Assembly (NCBI GenBank): GCA_033558025.1
Contig: JAUCEF010000009.1
Coordinates: 3,162,001 to 3,226,000, forward strand
Direction: 5' to 3'
From: Phytophthora sp. 'mugwort'
Lineage: Eukaryota; Oomycota; Peronosporomycetes; Peronosporales; Peronosporaceae
DNA: 64,000 bases
In this document: piece after piece, positions 11,678-22,496 of the stretch
Layout of the letters: each line of letters begins with the position of its first letter
Numbering within the stretch: position 1 is the stretch's first letter
Made by a program: the position numbers and the translations under genes
The notes under the pieces: generated by a model
The model's input: only the letters and a program-made list of their open reading frames with translations
Database searches by the model: none
What the model was told of the DNA's origin: nothing

Positions 11678-12143
11678 ACTAGCCAATCCGCAAGTCGTCC
11701 TCAAATTTACGGTCATCCCTGACCAACGAATAGAAGAGCGAAATCCGGACACTAAGCAAAGAAAATCATTTGTGCGTACATTTGTCCGTCGTCAGCCACA
11801 CGCCGTTGATCATTACCAGATAACTGAGATCGCCAGCAGGGTGGTGAGCGGCAGCAGAGCGGCGAGCGACAGTAGAGCGACGGACGGCAGCAGAGCGGCT
11901 GGCGGGTCCTGAATTGTGGACGGCAGCAGAGCGGCGAGCGGCAGCGGGGCCACGAGCTGAAGAGCCTGGAGAGGCGACGGCGTTTCCGGTACTGCCTTGA
12001 AACTGATGGGGGCTCCTCCTTAAGCAAATACCCGGTGTATTCTTTTATAATAGGGATGGTAAACGACGCGGCGAAGTGAGGGTTGTCCCGTCTCCGCTAC
12101 AGTGCTGCGGTATGGTCTCCGGTGTTGAGCACCAAACCTAACC

Positions 12144-13440
12144 GTGTTTGTAGGATTTCGTCCGGATATAGCTGAGTTCGACTACTCAGCTAATGAGATC
12201 GAGTTGGAGGATTACGCCCGTGAGTTGGCATTTCTGCCCGATTTGAATAATTTGACGCCGACATTTCTTAATTACACAGGTAGCAATATGATATGCTGTG
12301 ATCATACCCCAGGGCAACAACAACAACAGCTGATAAAGACGCTAAACGCCATGAAGGTATCATGGGGTCGCGCGTGGAAATACACTGCCACCGCCGGCTT
12401 GTGGCGCCATTTGCGATATCGACGTCCAAGGGCACGAGCCGATCAAACAACGAGCTCGCCTGACCCCCCCCCCCCTCGAGCATTTGAAGAGCATTTGTAC
12501 GAGCATCTTAAGGGTCTGTTGGAGGCCGGGTCGATTGCCTTCTGAGACAGTCCTTGAGCATCGGCATCCCCGATCGTTATCGTACTTAAAAGGGATGGGT
12601 GGATATCCGTCTGTGTATCGACTCTAAGATGGTTAACACAGTCACCGTGCTCATGGAATATACCATGCCATTAGTTGATGTCCTGCTAACTGAGCTGGAA
12701 AGCTACCTTTGGTTTTGCTCCCTGGATGCGGCAGCGGATTTTGGGCTGTTATGATGACTCACAGGCTCGGAAATGTTCAGCTTTTGTCTGTGCGCTGGGA
12801 CACTTCGAGTGGCCCCGAATGCCTTTTGGCTTGAAGAACGCCCCAATGATTTACCAGCGACTAATAAACAGCGCCTTCTGGGGTTATGTACAACCCCGTG
12901 GTGGATGGACTGCTTATGCCGAACGTGTCCACCAAGCTGAGGAAGCAGCCGCAACTCAGCGTAGTCAACACAGGCAGGAGGAACTCAGCTAACCCCTGAG
13001 CCGAGTTACGAGACCAAGTTCGAAGCTGATCACTGTGCCTTAGCTGAGTCTGATCCGCTTCAGAGTTAGTGGATGGGCCAGATGGTAACATGTTCAGCAA
13101 TGGAGAATCCCATTAATCCAAATACGTCCCCGTTTTCGAACGCCGATCATTCGTGGATGATATCTGCTATCGTGGGAAGACGTCTGACGAATGTTTAGCC
13201 ATGCTAGATCGATTCGTCGCGTGAAATTTGTATCAGTTTCACCAAGAGCATATTCGTGCAAACCTCTCTCATGGTATCTCGCCGAGTGATATATTCGCCA
13301 ATCCGAAGAAGTTGGCCGAAATAGCTGAGTTACCTTTCCCGAAATCGAAAAAGGGAATGCAAGCTTCCCTGGGCGCATTAATTACTATAGTCGGTTCATT
13401 CAGAACCTGGCGGTATCGGAGCTGTCCTCTACCAGGTTAA
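12144..13440 (+). pseudogene. pol: Reverse transcriptase of the chromo-Gypsy element (broken)
   Basis: A frame from 12144 covers the RT N-terminus and ends in HLKGLLEAGSIAF then TGA (12543-12545). Two frames later, about 12690-12990, the palm region appears with WFCSLDAA (first catalytic Asp), CALGHFEWPRMPFGLKNAP (the classical RMPFGL-x-NAP motif) and GYVQPRGGW. The catalytic box FVDDICY is encoded near 13151-13171, so the Y/F-x-DD pair survives. Thumb sequence AELPFPKSKKGMQASLG (about 13324-13374) follows. A C12 homopolymer at 12464-12475 sits at a frame break. At least four disruptions. Confidence 0.8.
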
Positions 13441-14200
13441 GGATACCGACTTCACTTCCAGAAACGATCTGACTTCTGCTAAGTCAGCTTTTGCAGCATT
13501 GAAAGAGAAAGCCGTTCAAGCTCCGATACTCCGACAGTTCGATACTCCGACAGTTTGACCCTTCAAAAGATGTCTACATTGTGCTTTTTGCCAATGATTG
13601 GGCTTTAGGTTCTACCCTGATGCAGCTTCATGATGATAAATTGCACGCAGTTTGGTTCTGTGGCAGAGACCTCAAGGACAACGAAGTCAACTATCATCCA
13701 GCTGAGAAGGAGCTACTAGCTTTACTCCATTTGTTGAAGGTCTGCTATATAATGCTAGCAAGCAAGACACTCAATGGGCTTACTCGCTTTTCTAGTTTGG
13801 AGGGGGTTTACCAGTCTAAATCCTGCTACGGCCGGGCCTCGAGCTTCGTGGTGTTATTATCGCCCTTCCACCCTAAAGTACTTGAGCAGGATGTCGACTT
13901 CGCCCAGTTGCTGCAAGCGTCTATCACTCCCCACATCGAGCTCGACAAGTCGCTCGCCCATATCCCCCCCCAAAATCAATCGGCGGTCGTACGATTGAAC
14001 CCAACACTATTGTATGCTCACACATGCCTTGCGACTTTGAAGGTTATGTACTGCCTTTCGATGCGTCTGCTAAGACTGAGAAGAACGGTGGGTATGGAAG
14101 CCGCCCTTGGATTATGTGGCGCTTACCGGCATGGGACATTGAGATCGCATGCGTACCTCTCGTCGACCAGGGTTAATATAACTGAGTACACTGCATGAAT
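13441..14200 (+). pseudogene. pol: RNase H domain of the chromo-Gypsy element
   Basis: Continues the RT polyprotein after further frame changes. The frame at 13581-14198 includes VYIVLFANDWALGSTLMQ, where Gypsy RNase H has D-A-S/D followed by GxxL, so the first acidic residue may be altered (FANDW). It continues with AVWFCGRDLKDNEVNYHPAEKELLALL, the N-Y-x-x-x-E-K-E-L core with the catalytic Glu. The text beyond 13770 loses similarity. A short duplication GATACTCCGACAGTT occurs at about 13527-13556. Confidence 0.7.
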
Positions 14201-14874
14201 CCGCGGCTTTAGACCGTGACGTAACCGATCCAGCAAGCGTCGGGGACTCATGGCTTGCAATCCAGCAATCCATGGGTGTGATCGCGTGTAAGAAGGAGAC
14301 ATTGCAAGACGAGCTGGGGCGCCACAAGGAGATGACGGAGAGGTTAAGTGAGTTCGCTACTTGCATGTAGTACGATGCTACATGCAATAGCGAACTGACT
14401 TAATGTCTGCAGCCCTTGCCACAGAAGCACTGGAGAACAAAGCTGGTCGTGTAGTACTCAACGGCGAACGAAAAGCTGAGTTGAAGATGCCGAACCGGAT
14501 TTTTGAAGAGCTATATACGAAGAGTCAAGAGGAGACAACGTGGAGACTAGACGGATAGCAGTAATGACCAGACGACGAACCCGCCGAGTTCACCTCGATG
14601 ATGAAACCATGCTGAACCCGGCGGAAGAACCACCAAGGTCGGCTGGACGAATACAGAAGTCAGCTGAAGACGACATAACCATCCTACTAGACCTGGAGGG
14701 AGTTGGAAATGTGTTTGAATCACCACAGACGAGCTCATTTAGGAGCTGAGTAGAAGGATCAACTCAAACAACAGTTGAGAAGAATCACGTGCCCAATGCA
14801 ACTGACATTGATCCAGTAGTGGTGGAAGCGGAACGGCGACGACGCATATCAAGAGCTCAAGACGAAGAGTTGAA

Positions 14875-15714
14875 GTGGGCGGACTTGAAAACATAACCCC
14901 GAGGAGAGATCGATGGGCTCACCCACCGTCGTACTCAGCGAGCAAACAAATGGCCGACAACTTCGTACTCAGTGAAGATGGCCTGCTGTACTACCAGGGT
15001 CAGAGACAGCGACCAGTTGAGTCCGATGAAGGAGACCTCAAGCTGAGACTGGTGATACCAACAACGATGATTGACGAAGTCCTCCATAGCTGCCATGCGA
15101 TCGAAGGAGGTCACCCAGGTATTGTACGGACCTTTCATCCTGTGAAAGCTGAGTTCTATTGGGTGGGGTTATATGCTTATGTACTCAAACACGTCCAAGC
15201 ATGTGAAGATTGCAGCACGAGCAAAAGCAATCCCCAACTAAGGGTCTATTCACCTGGCAATGTTGTATCCGAACACCCATTCCAATTAGTATCAATGAAT
15301 TTCGTAATTCCGTTACCGAAGACTCAGCGGGGCAACACAGCGCTATTGCTTTTTCAAGACCATTTCACGGGGATCGTGATAGCAAAACCCATGAGTGGTA
15401 CGGGAGCATTGGAAGTGGCGAAAGTCTCCGAAGAATGTGTATTCCGGATGTTGGGTGCTCCGTCATTAATTCGTCACGATAGAGATCCCCGCTTCATGAT
15501 CGAAATCTTCGAAGCGTTCGCTGAGTTGATGCAGTCGCGATCAAGAGCAACGCTGAGTTACCGGCCTCAAGCCATCGGCCAACAAGAACCCTCAGTTAAA
15601 ACGATGATTCAGACTATTCATGTATATGTAGAAGATCACGCGATACAACTCAATATGAAGCACCCTTCTACTTGGTGCATGGATGGGACGCCCAGTCCAC
15701 GCTCAAAGCAATGA
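14875..15714 (+). pseudogene. pol: Integrase core of the chromo-Gypsy element with altered catalytic Asp
   Basis: The longest open frame of the element (280 codons). The zinc-binding module is visible as H...GGHPGIVRTF plus C-E-D-C (HQ/HHCC type, about residues 75-120). The catalytic core follows: VSMNFVIPLPKT (about 15289-15324), where the family has Asp at the N (codon AAT); RHDRDPRF (about 15474-15497), with the second Asp intact; and GQQEPSVKTMI (about 15579-15611), containing the Glu. Part of the region after VYVEDH is missing or scrambled. The Asp-to-Asn change alone would abolish integration. Confidence 0.8.
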
Positions 15715-16491
15715 CATCAACTATCACAGCTGACTCAGCTAACTCAGCCGATGCTGTTCAATGGCGTAGCGAAACCAACCGTCAACGGGAAATCGCGTTA
15801 CGACTCGCTAAGGAATACCAGATGGCGGAGAAGGCTCGGCGAACCGAAAATAATAATGCACGTCTTGGTAAAAGAGAACGCGATGCCATCCCGAACTCAG
15901 CTAGCTCATCCAGGTTGGGAGAAAACGTGTTGGCCAAGTCCGCGGGGAACCATAAGTCCTTGTTCAACGAAGGAGATCAAGATTTGGTTGTTCATGGAAC
16001 GTGTCAAAACAGGTTTGAAGAAGCTGGTCCATAAGTGGCATGGACCGTTCCGAGTGAAGAAAAAGGTTGAAGAGTTTGCATACGAACTGGAGCTTCCCGC
16101 CAAGAATGGGTAGCGGTTTTATCCGGTGGTACATGTATCTTGGCTGAAAGCGGTAACTGATCCGGGGCAAATACCAAATGCTCAGCTGGTGGACGAAGTC
16201 AGCGAAGATCAACGTTTCGATTTCGATGAAGAACTCCTTCCAGAAGATAGCTGGGAAGTTGATGGTAGTGCCGGCAAATACGAAGTAGAAGCGATCCTGG
16301 ATGACGATATGCCGTTATCAACTACCACTAACAGAGCTCAGCGGTTATTCAAAGTCAAATGGGTCGGCTACGACGAGCCGACATGGGAACCAGTCACGAA
16401 TCTGTCATGCGGAGGTTTATTGTTTGATTATTTACGGCAAAAGAAACGGGAGAATCGTCTGCAGATGGTGCAAGTGACAGACGAAAACTAG
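15672..16491 (+). pseudogene. pol: Integrase C-terminal domain and chromodomain
   Basis: Three frames are needed. 15672-16034 carries EIALRLAKEYQMAEKARR; 15751-16113 carries GLKKLVHKWHGPFRVKKKVEEF (GPF/Y-type integrase C-terminus); 16126-16491 is an open 121-codon block. The last holds a chromodomain: YEVEAILDD (16279-16305), then LFKVKWVGYDEPTWEPVTNL (about 16348-16407), ending SCGGLLFDYLRQKK. The Tyr of YEVE and the Trp/Tyr of KWVGY are the positions expected in the methyl-lysine aromatic cage. Chromodomains of this class target integration to marked chromatin; that role is family knowledge. A TAG (16111-16113) separates it from the integrase. Confidence 0.8.
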
Positions 16492-17652
16492 CGCTACAAT
16501 GCCACATGTTGACCACCACCGGGAGACCGGAATCCAGGCCTGGTGGAATGGAACAAAACTACTGAAACCGTAGTATGATTGTATCTGAATGAAATGAAGT
16601 TATGGGGGACTCAGCGGAGACGCTATAACTACTACTCGAAACCCAACTCATAAGGCGCCTGGAATCTGGGCTAGGTGACCGCGATAAGTACCCAGGTGAA
16701 CATTTACAATGTCTCGAAGATGGCCAGACCTTCTCGATTGGCAGGGGTTGGCGCAGTGGTTGACCGACTGGGGTGGAGTCGGCTCGTTTGGATCGGTATC
16801 CTCTTCCAGGCGAGATTGGGCGTACTAAGAATCGAACTCAGCGGGAGCAAACACCGGGAACTTAGGATGTAGCGGTTGGAAACATTGGTTGTAAGGGTGA
16901 GATGACGGCATGCGTAACCAGCATGCAAGACAAGGCTCCTCCCGGTCAACTTCGGCAACACTTGCCCTCCAGTTCGCGTTTGCTTTGGAACTATGCCATA
17001 TTAGTCGACAGAGCAAATAAGACAAATGGGTCGAAACATAATTTGGAAGCCCGAGTCGGCGCGGGTCCAGCTGAGTCGCGCGCAGTAAAACCACTTTGCA
17101 GAGCTTGATATAGTTCCTCGAGAATAGGGTGAAGGCTGTCCGCACGGCGTTTTCGTTCTTTGCTATACCTGAACCAAAGTTGGAGAATGAGCACGAGCTC
17201 GCTGAGTGGGACGCCAGGATGCAAAGCTGGGTGCAAATCCAAGACAACACATGAATCCACTAGTCAGTGCAGACACTTCCAGAGAGCGATGAAATATCGG
17301 ATCCAGTCAGTCTCTTCCCCCCGTAATCTGTGCCAATATTGAGCACCAATCTCCACCGATGAAGTTGGCTGGTATCCTGAACCCCGCACTCGAGTCATCA
17401 CCGCTGGAGACATGAAGAAAGGCTCAGTTGGGAGCTCCGCCATCAAGCGGCAACACGGATGCTGAGGAGATTGAATATCAGCAAAGCTGCAATCCCTCCC
17501 TGGAGGAAGGAGTCGGACAGACAACGCTTGCCGTTATCTCCATCTTGATGGTCACCCGACACGACGAGAGGATTTCCTCACAACAATGAGCAGACCCAGG
17601 GTGGAAGAATGGAAGATTCAACCCTGTCTTCACTTGCCCGGTCACCCGTTTG

Positions 17653-20600
17653 TCACGGGCTACCGCTTGAGCAGCTCCTCAGCTGAGTCATCCGTAACAT
17701 TAAAGGTCCAGAAGGCGAAGAAGCAGATTCGGTAGAAGAAGTTGTCGAACTCTTGACTTGGCTGGATTGGCTTGAGATAGCTGAGATCGAGCTGGGCGAT
17801 GCCTTCTTCCGGCCTTTTCCTTTAGTGTCGACGGCTTGGCGGGAGCCAACTCCGCGAATGCTGTGTTCGAGGAAGCCGAGTCGGCTTCTTCGTTGACGAC
17901 CTTTTTGATGTCGGATTCTTGAAGCTGACTTCTTGGACGCGGAATTCTTGGCCACCGAAGGAGAGAGAGCTGAGTTCGTAGCAACTGGAGCCACCGGAGC
18001 TGACTTCTTAGATGCAGACCCTCGAGCTGACTTCGGTGGTATCCGGTTCGTAGTAGCTGACTTTGGAGATGTCACCTTCGCAAACGCCGAGTTCTTGGAA
18101 ACTGGACTGGACCTGCGAGGGAAGAGATCTGCAAGATGTTGCAGTCTGGAGAGCAGTAGTAGAAAACGTGACCAGAACAGCATTACCAGTGGAGTCACTT
18201 CGAAACCGCTTGGGAGCTGGTTGAGAAGACGATTGATGCAGACGTTTACCAGCTCCCTGGTCTTGTGGAGATGGAAGATCCGATGCCTGCGGAGGAAGGA
18301 CCACCAGCGACTGGCTTGATACTAGCGGAATATCTGGGGGGTTCTTCTCTTCTTTGCTTGAGTCAGCATCGTCACTGTTATCATCATCGGAACGAAATAT
18401 CTCGATGAAGAGGTTCTTGGGGAACCGCGGAGGCCGGCAGATCTCCTCCTGCTCGAAATCAGGATAGCTGACATCAAGAGGAAGAGATGCTGATACACCA
18501 GACACAGTCACATCTTGGTAATTGGGAATTCCAGCCGACTTGACTTCACAAGACCCAGAGCCACGGTATCAGACGTCTCGAAATTCTCAAGTTGGACTCG
18601 GCTAATAGCTCTTGCGATGACCGGTGCAGCTCGAGACGAACGACGTAAAGGAGATGGGATGGCGGCCTTTGCGCTCATCGGAGAAGAAACAACTGTTTTT
18701 GACTTCTTCTTGAAATGAAGACCCTTGCTTCTCCCTCGGGGTGTAGCCGAGATGACACCAGCTGAGTCAGATTGAGTCTGAGGATCGGGACTCGGCGACC
18801 GAAGCAACAAGCTGAGTCGATGTGATAAGAGAACCAGAAGAACTCAGCGGTGGAACAGGGTCGGGGTCCGCCGAACTCAGCAAAGTCAACGCAACAGCGG
18901 CGGATGCCGTATTGGATAACACAGTCGAACTCGACGGAGAACTGGATGTAGTCGTCAGAAGCGCGATCGATCCAGGAACGGAAGGAAGAGTCACCAGAAC
19001 GAGGTGATCCAGACGATAACGACTTTCTGGTTCGATGAGGTTGATCCGTAGGTATGGAAGTCGGTTTAGAGTCGTCAACTTGATACGGGGAGGAGAAACC
19101 AGACCTGGGGCTCGTGCTGCTGAGCTCGGCTGTCCAACAGAAACTGAATGTCAGCCCGACCGAGCCGAGTTTTGCAAAGTAAAAAAAAATCTCACGAGTC
19201 TCATCTGACTGCACCAGTGTGATCCAGGCCAGCGGGCTTCGAGAAGTCGGTACAGACGGGCATTCAAGCTGAAATCTCGGGGAGTCAGACCTGAAGCATC
19301 AAGTCCAGCTGCTGCAGCCATCGCCACCTATGGATCTGCCGCGGAAATGGGACCGTGATGTCAGAGGAGGTTCTTGAGGCGAGTAATTGTACGCCTCTGC
19401 TCCTCAATCGTCTTATGTGTCAACCGGAGCTTCAGCTTATCGTTACTGGAAGACACCAAACTTGCCCCGTCTTGAAGACGACGAAAAATATGTGTCTGAC
19501 AAAGCCTTCAAGGCTTTGTAAGACACAGTACGTTCCGTGAACTGATCGGTTAGGAGTTTGCAATCCCTGTTCCGATCCTCAATCAAGCGATAGAGCCTGT
19601 CCACAAGTTCTTGAATGGCGTCAGTACGGCAATCTCTAGCCGCGTTGACTTCCTTTTATCCATTTCCAGTTGATAGATGGTGGAGCGATAGGAAGTCAGC
19701 AGAGTGGTATTCATGCTGGATGATCGCTTCCACTTGTCCCGCTCACGAATCACCACAGCTAACTCGGCTTCTAGCCGAGCCACAGCTGACTCAGTGTTCG
19801 GCTTAGGGCACCATTTTCGCGGTGCAGTCTAGTCACGTCACATCATACCGGCGTTGAGATAATTCTTCGGAGGAACTCGGCTGACGGGAGGAACCAGCTT
19901 GGAGCAATGATAACATCTCGGTTGGAAAACGAGCAGCCAAAATATTTCTCCGGTGACGCCAGTCATCACGGAGCGGAGGTCGAAGAAGAGTATACGCCAT
20001 CAGCCGAGTCCGCTCGAGTTCTTTTGCTGACGAATACGTTCATGATCTGGAATTAGCGTCCAGAGCTCAACTAGTTTTGTCGGAGTCGGAACTTCGTCAT
20101 CAGTTGAGTTCTCGAGCTCAGCAGAGGGGGACCCCGCCGATTCCTGTGTGTCAGTTAAAGCCGATTGTTGGTGGGACTGAGACTCGAGCTGAGGCAGTGA
20201 AAACTCAACTGATGGAAGTGGAGGAATCCCAGTCTCCATTGGTCCGTCCTGGCGAAATCCCGGTGACGGAGTTGCCCCATGCGGAAGCGACGGAATTGAT
20301 GAATAAATATCGCTGTCCATGGAAGACACACCAGGGGAATGCTGAGATCCTTGCGAGTCACTGGCCAGAGAGTCTAAGCTCGGCGGAATTGGTTTCAACG
20401 CCGGGGCTTCATTCAATAGTTGGCGAGGAGGAAAAGATTCGGCGAGAGGAAAAGCCGAGTCGTCGTCATCTCGAACCTGAAGAATTGGCTTGGGCGTTAA
20501 TGGGTGACAAACTGGCCGCAAGCAAGGGTCCGACGGATGATTTCTCGGCGACGTGGAGTTCGGCGATACCGCCTCAAAGAAGTCGTCGGGATCCTCAGGT

Positions 20601-21036
20601 TTCTCAAGGAGGCGAGCTCCTGGGAACCGAGGACCGGCTGCGACATTGATGGACGACGCCCTCTCAGTTGAATTGCTGGGAAGGAAGCTCAGAGATGATC
20701 GAACAGGTTCATCCTGTAAGCAGAAGCGATGTATGGGTACATATGAGCCGAACTCGACGAACTCAACAATCTAGGAGTAATCATGCGGGCGGTCTGGGAA
20801 GACGTCGGCTGAGAGGCGTGCTCGCCAGTCGTGATCTCAGCTGACTCAGACAATCCACCAGATCTCCCGGCAGATGGAGCAGTGGTTAGAGTCATTCCAG
20901 CATTACGATCAGTGCAATGATCGCGTTGGGCTGTTGGTGAGCTAAGCGATAGAGGTGAAGCCTCTCCCGAAGGGGGGATAACGAGGCCGCCTGAAATTTT
21001 GAGCTCTGGCGGAGCAAGAGAAGTCTTCTTATCCAT
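17653..21036 (-). pseudogene. Antisense coding region between chromodomain and 3' LTR (degenerate)
   Basis: Minus-strand frames dominate this 3.4-kb stretch: 20689-21036 starting MDKKTSLAPPELKISGG, 20000-20521, 19583-19783, 18675-19214, 18508-18810, 18008-18511 and 17653-18198. Read in order they resemble one long protein. It has a Ser/Pro-rich N-terminal half (repeated SSP, PPLPS), then a coiled-coil-like patch (EAELAVVIRERDKW), a basic patch (RSKGLHFKKKSKTV), an acidic patch (RSDDDNSDDADSSKEEKNPPD), and a Lys/Ser/Ala-rich tail with repeated NSASKKSAS-type units. It resembles a disordered nuclear protein, but I recognise no domain. Some plant Gypsy lineages carry antisense frames in this position; homology here is not shown. 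Confidence 0.45.
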
Positions 21037-21273
21037 CTGGGTTCCCAATAGGCACGGGAACAAGTCAGCAGGAGGTCAAGCCGAGTAAGTAAACCAGCAA
21101 ACGCTTACCAGTTCGTAGAGAAGACGTCAAGTCAGCGACGCGGTGCGTGTCGTGGGAACACTCGGAGGCCAAGCGTCGGGGAAGTGGAGAGTGAATGTGA
21201 TAATCTTGACAGGTAGCGGCGCACGAGTTGGACCAAACACTTGCCAGATCGGCTCGTAGCATGGTCGGGCAGT

Positions 21274-21637
21274 TGTGGTTTAGTGAACGCAGATAAAGTG
21301 GTTCACGTATCGCACTTAAGTAGCAACCACGGTACTGCTAGCTGAGTACGAAGTCAGCTAGCAACTCGGCTACTCGACTGGATGAACTTAACCGGCCGTT
21401 GAGTTTGGGTGGTTACATTGAGATCTTTGCGGAGGGTTGGTTGAGAGCCGACCACATTTCATTTTATTTGATATTTGCAAGTAACATAGTTAGTCTGTTA
21501 TTATTTTAGCTCCCTAAGGGGCCCCTCCTATTTATAGGAGGGGCCTATTTATAGGAGGGGCCCCTTAGGGAGCTAAAATAATAACAGACTAACTCTTTCC
21601 AAGCCCAAGACAAGTGTACACTGTCCGATAAGTCCCT
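21274..21637 (+). repeat. 3' LTR of the chromo-Gypsy element, truncated
   Basis: Begins TGTGGTTTAGTGAACGC and tracks the 5' LTR through to AAGTCCCT, then similarity stops at 21637. Relative to the 5' copy it has several substitutions and an about 50-bp inverted duplication (21489-21593). The missing ~470 bp suggests deletion or replacement of the outer end. No polypurine tract is obvious immediately upstream. Confidence 0.7.
21489..21593. repeat. 105-bp near-perfect palindrome in the 3' LTR
   Basis: Left arm GTTAGTCTGTTATTATTTTA (21489 on) is the exact reverse complement of the right arm ending TAAAATAATAACAGACTAAC (to 21593). Pairing continues through AGCTCCCTAAGGGGCCCCTCC, and the arms meet in two direct copies of CTATTTATAGGAGGGGCC. 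The 5' LTR has a single version related only to the right arm (3300-3355). Confidence 0.85.
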
Positions 21638-22496
21638 AGTGCGTGATACCGCGAAGAACAGGAGTGAACAGCGTCGGTAACGTCAGGACTTCAACCCGTT
21701 CGAGTTTGAGGCGAACGACAATGGTGTCTTCCCTTATTTTGGTGGATCGGCTGATGCGACTGTACAGATCAAATTGATTCCTTTAGAACGCTTCAACTGG
21801 CTCTTGATTGTGCTCCCGTGAGCTCCCTCCGCGATCGAGGTAATAATGCGCCCGAAGTGACGATACTTGTTGATAGCAAAACTAGCGAAGCGGGCCAGTT
21901 GAGGGATTTTATCCTGTCAATGTAATCAAATGTTTCACGCAGAAGACGGATGGAGCCTTCATCTACTGGATCTTGTAGTCGTATGTATTGCGACTCAGGC
22001 GACGATTAACGAGCTTCTTCTGCAGCTACTCCATTTCTCATAAAACGATTCCTTGGTCGCTGAAAAGTTACTTGTTGTGCGCCACCCTTTCACCAAGGCA
22101 TTATACGTCTCACTTGACAGACCTGGTTTGTCTTGCAGTTTGTCGTGATTTTTTTCTCGATATGCCATCTACCGCGGGGCTGCGTAGCTTAGTGCGTCAG
22201 AGGAAGCCGTATGACTCCCCGATCTTAGCTGTGGTGATCCTAACCCCTAAGGTCTCAGCAGATGCTTAGATCTCTCTAGTTTACCACTAGAGACTCAAAG
22301 AGTCAGTATTCCTAAACCTAGGGCAATACTCTTTTTAATGCTAAAACTGAACTGTTATTTGTTTGCTTATCTGCGGTAAAGCCGCCTGTGGTGTAAATGT
22401 ATGACTCAAACTATCTACCATAGTCTAACCTAGTCAAATGCATATCGAGTGGCCCTGTACTGAAATCCCGTTAAAACAAGTGGTATTAAGTACCAC
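21638..22496. other. Unassigned sequence after the Gypsy element
   Basis: No gene recognised. A plus-strand frame at 21988-22269 (FFCSYSISHKTIPWSLKSY...) is hydrophobic and could be a transposon remnant. 22283-22338 contains short inverted repeats around AAGAGTC and GGGCAATACTCTT. Confidence 0.35.

Larger units (their letters stand above)
3082..21637 (+). mobile_element. Large decayed Ty3/Gypsy LTR retrotransposon with chromodomain (chromovirus type)
   Basis: Two related terminal sequences both beginning TGTGGT (3082 and 21274) flank, in order on the plus strand: gag (4.2-6.15 kb), a GATC-rich repeat (6.9-7.65 kb), aspartic protease (8.2-8.55 kb), reverse transcriptase (12.1-13.4 kb), RNase H (13.5-14.2 kb), integrase (14.9-16.1 kb) and chromodomain (16.2-16.5 kb). 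Integrase after RT is the Ty3/Gypsy order, and the C-terminal chromodomain is the chromovirus hallmark. The span is about 18.5 kb, including about 2 kb of nested MULE and roughly 4.7 kb between the chromodomain and 3' LTR where minus-strand frames dominate. All sense genes carry stops and frameshifts, so this copy is dead. No clear target-site duplication, because the 3' LTR appears truncated. Confidence 0.85.
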
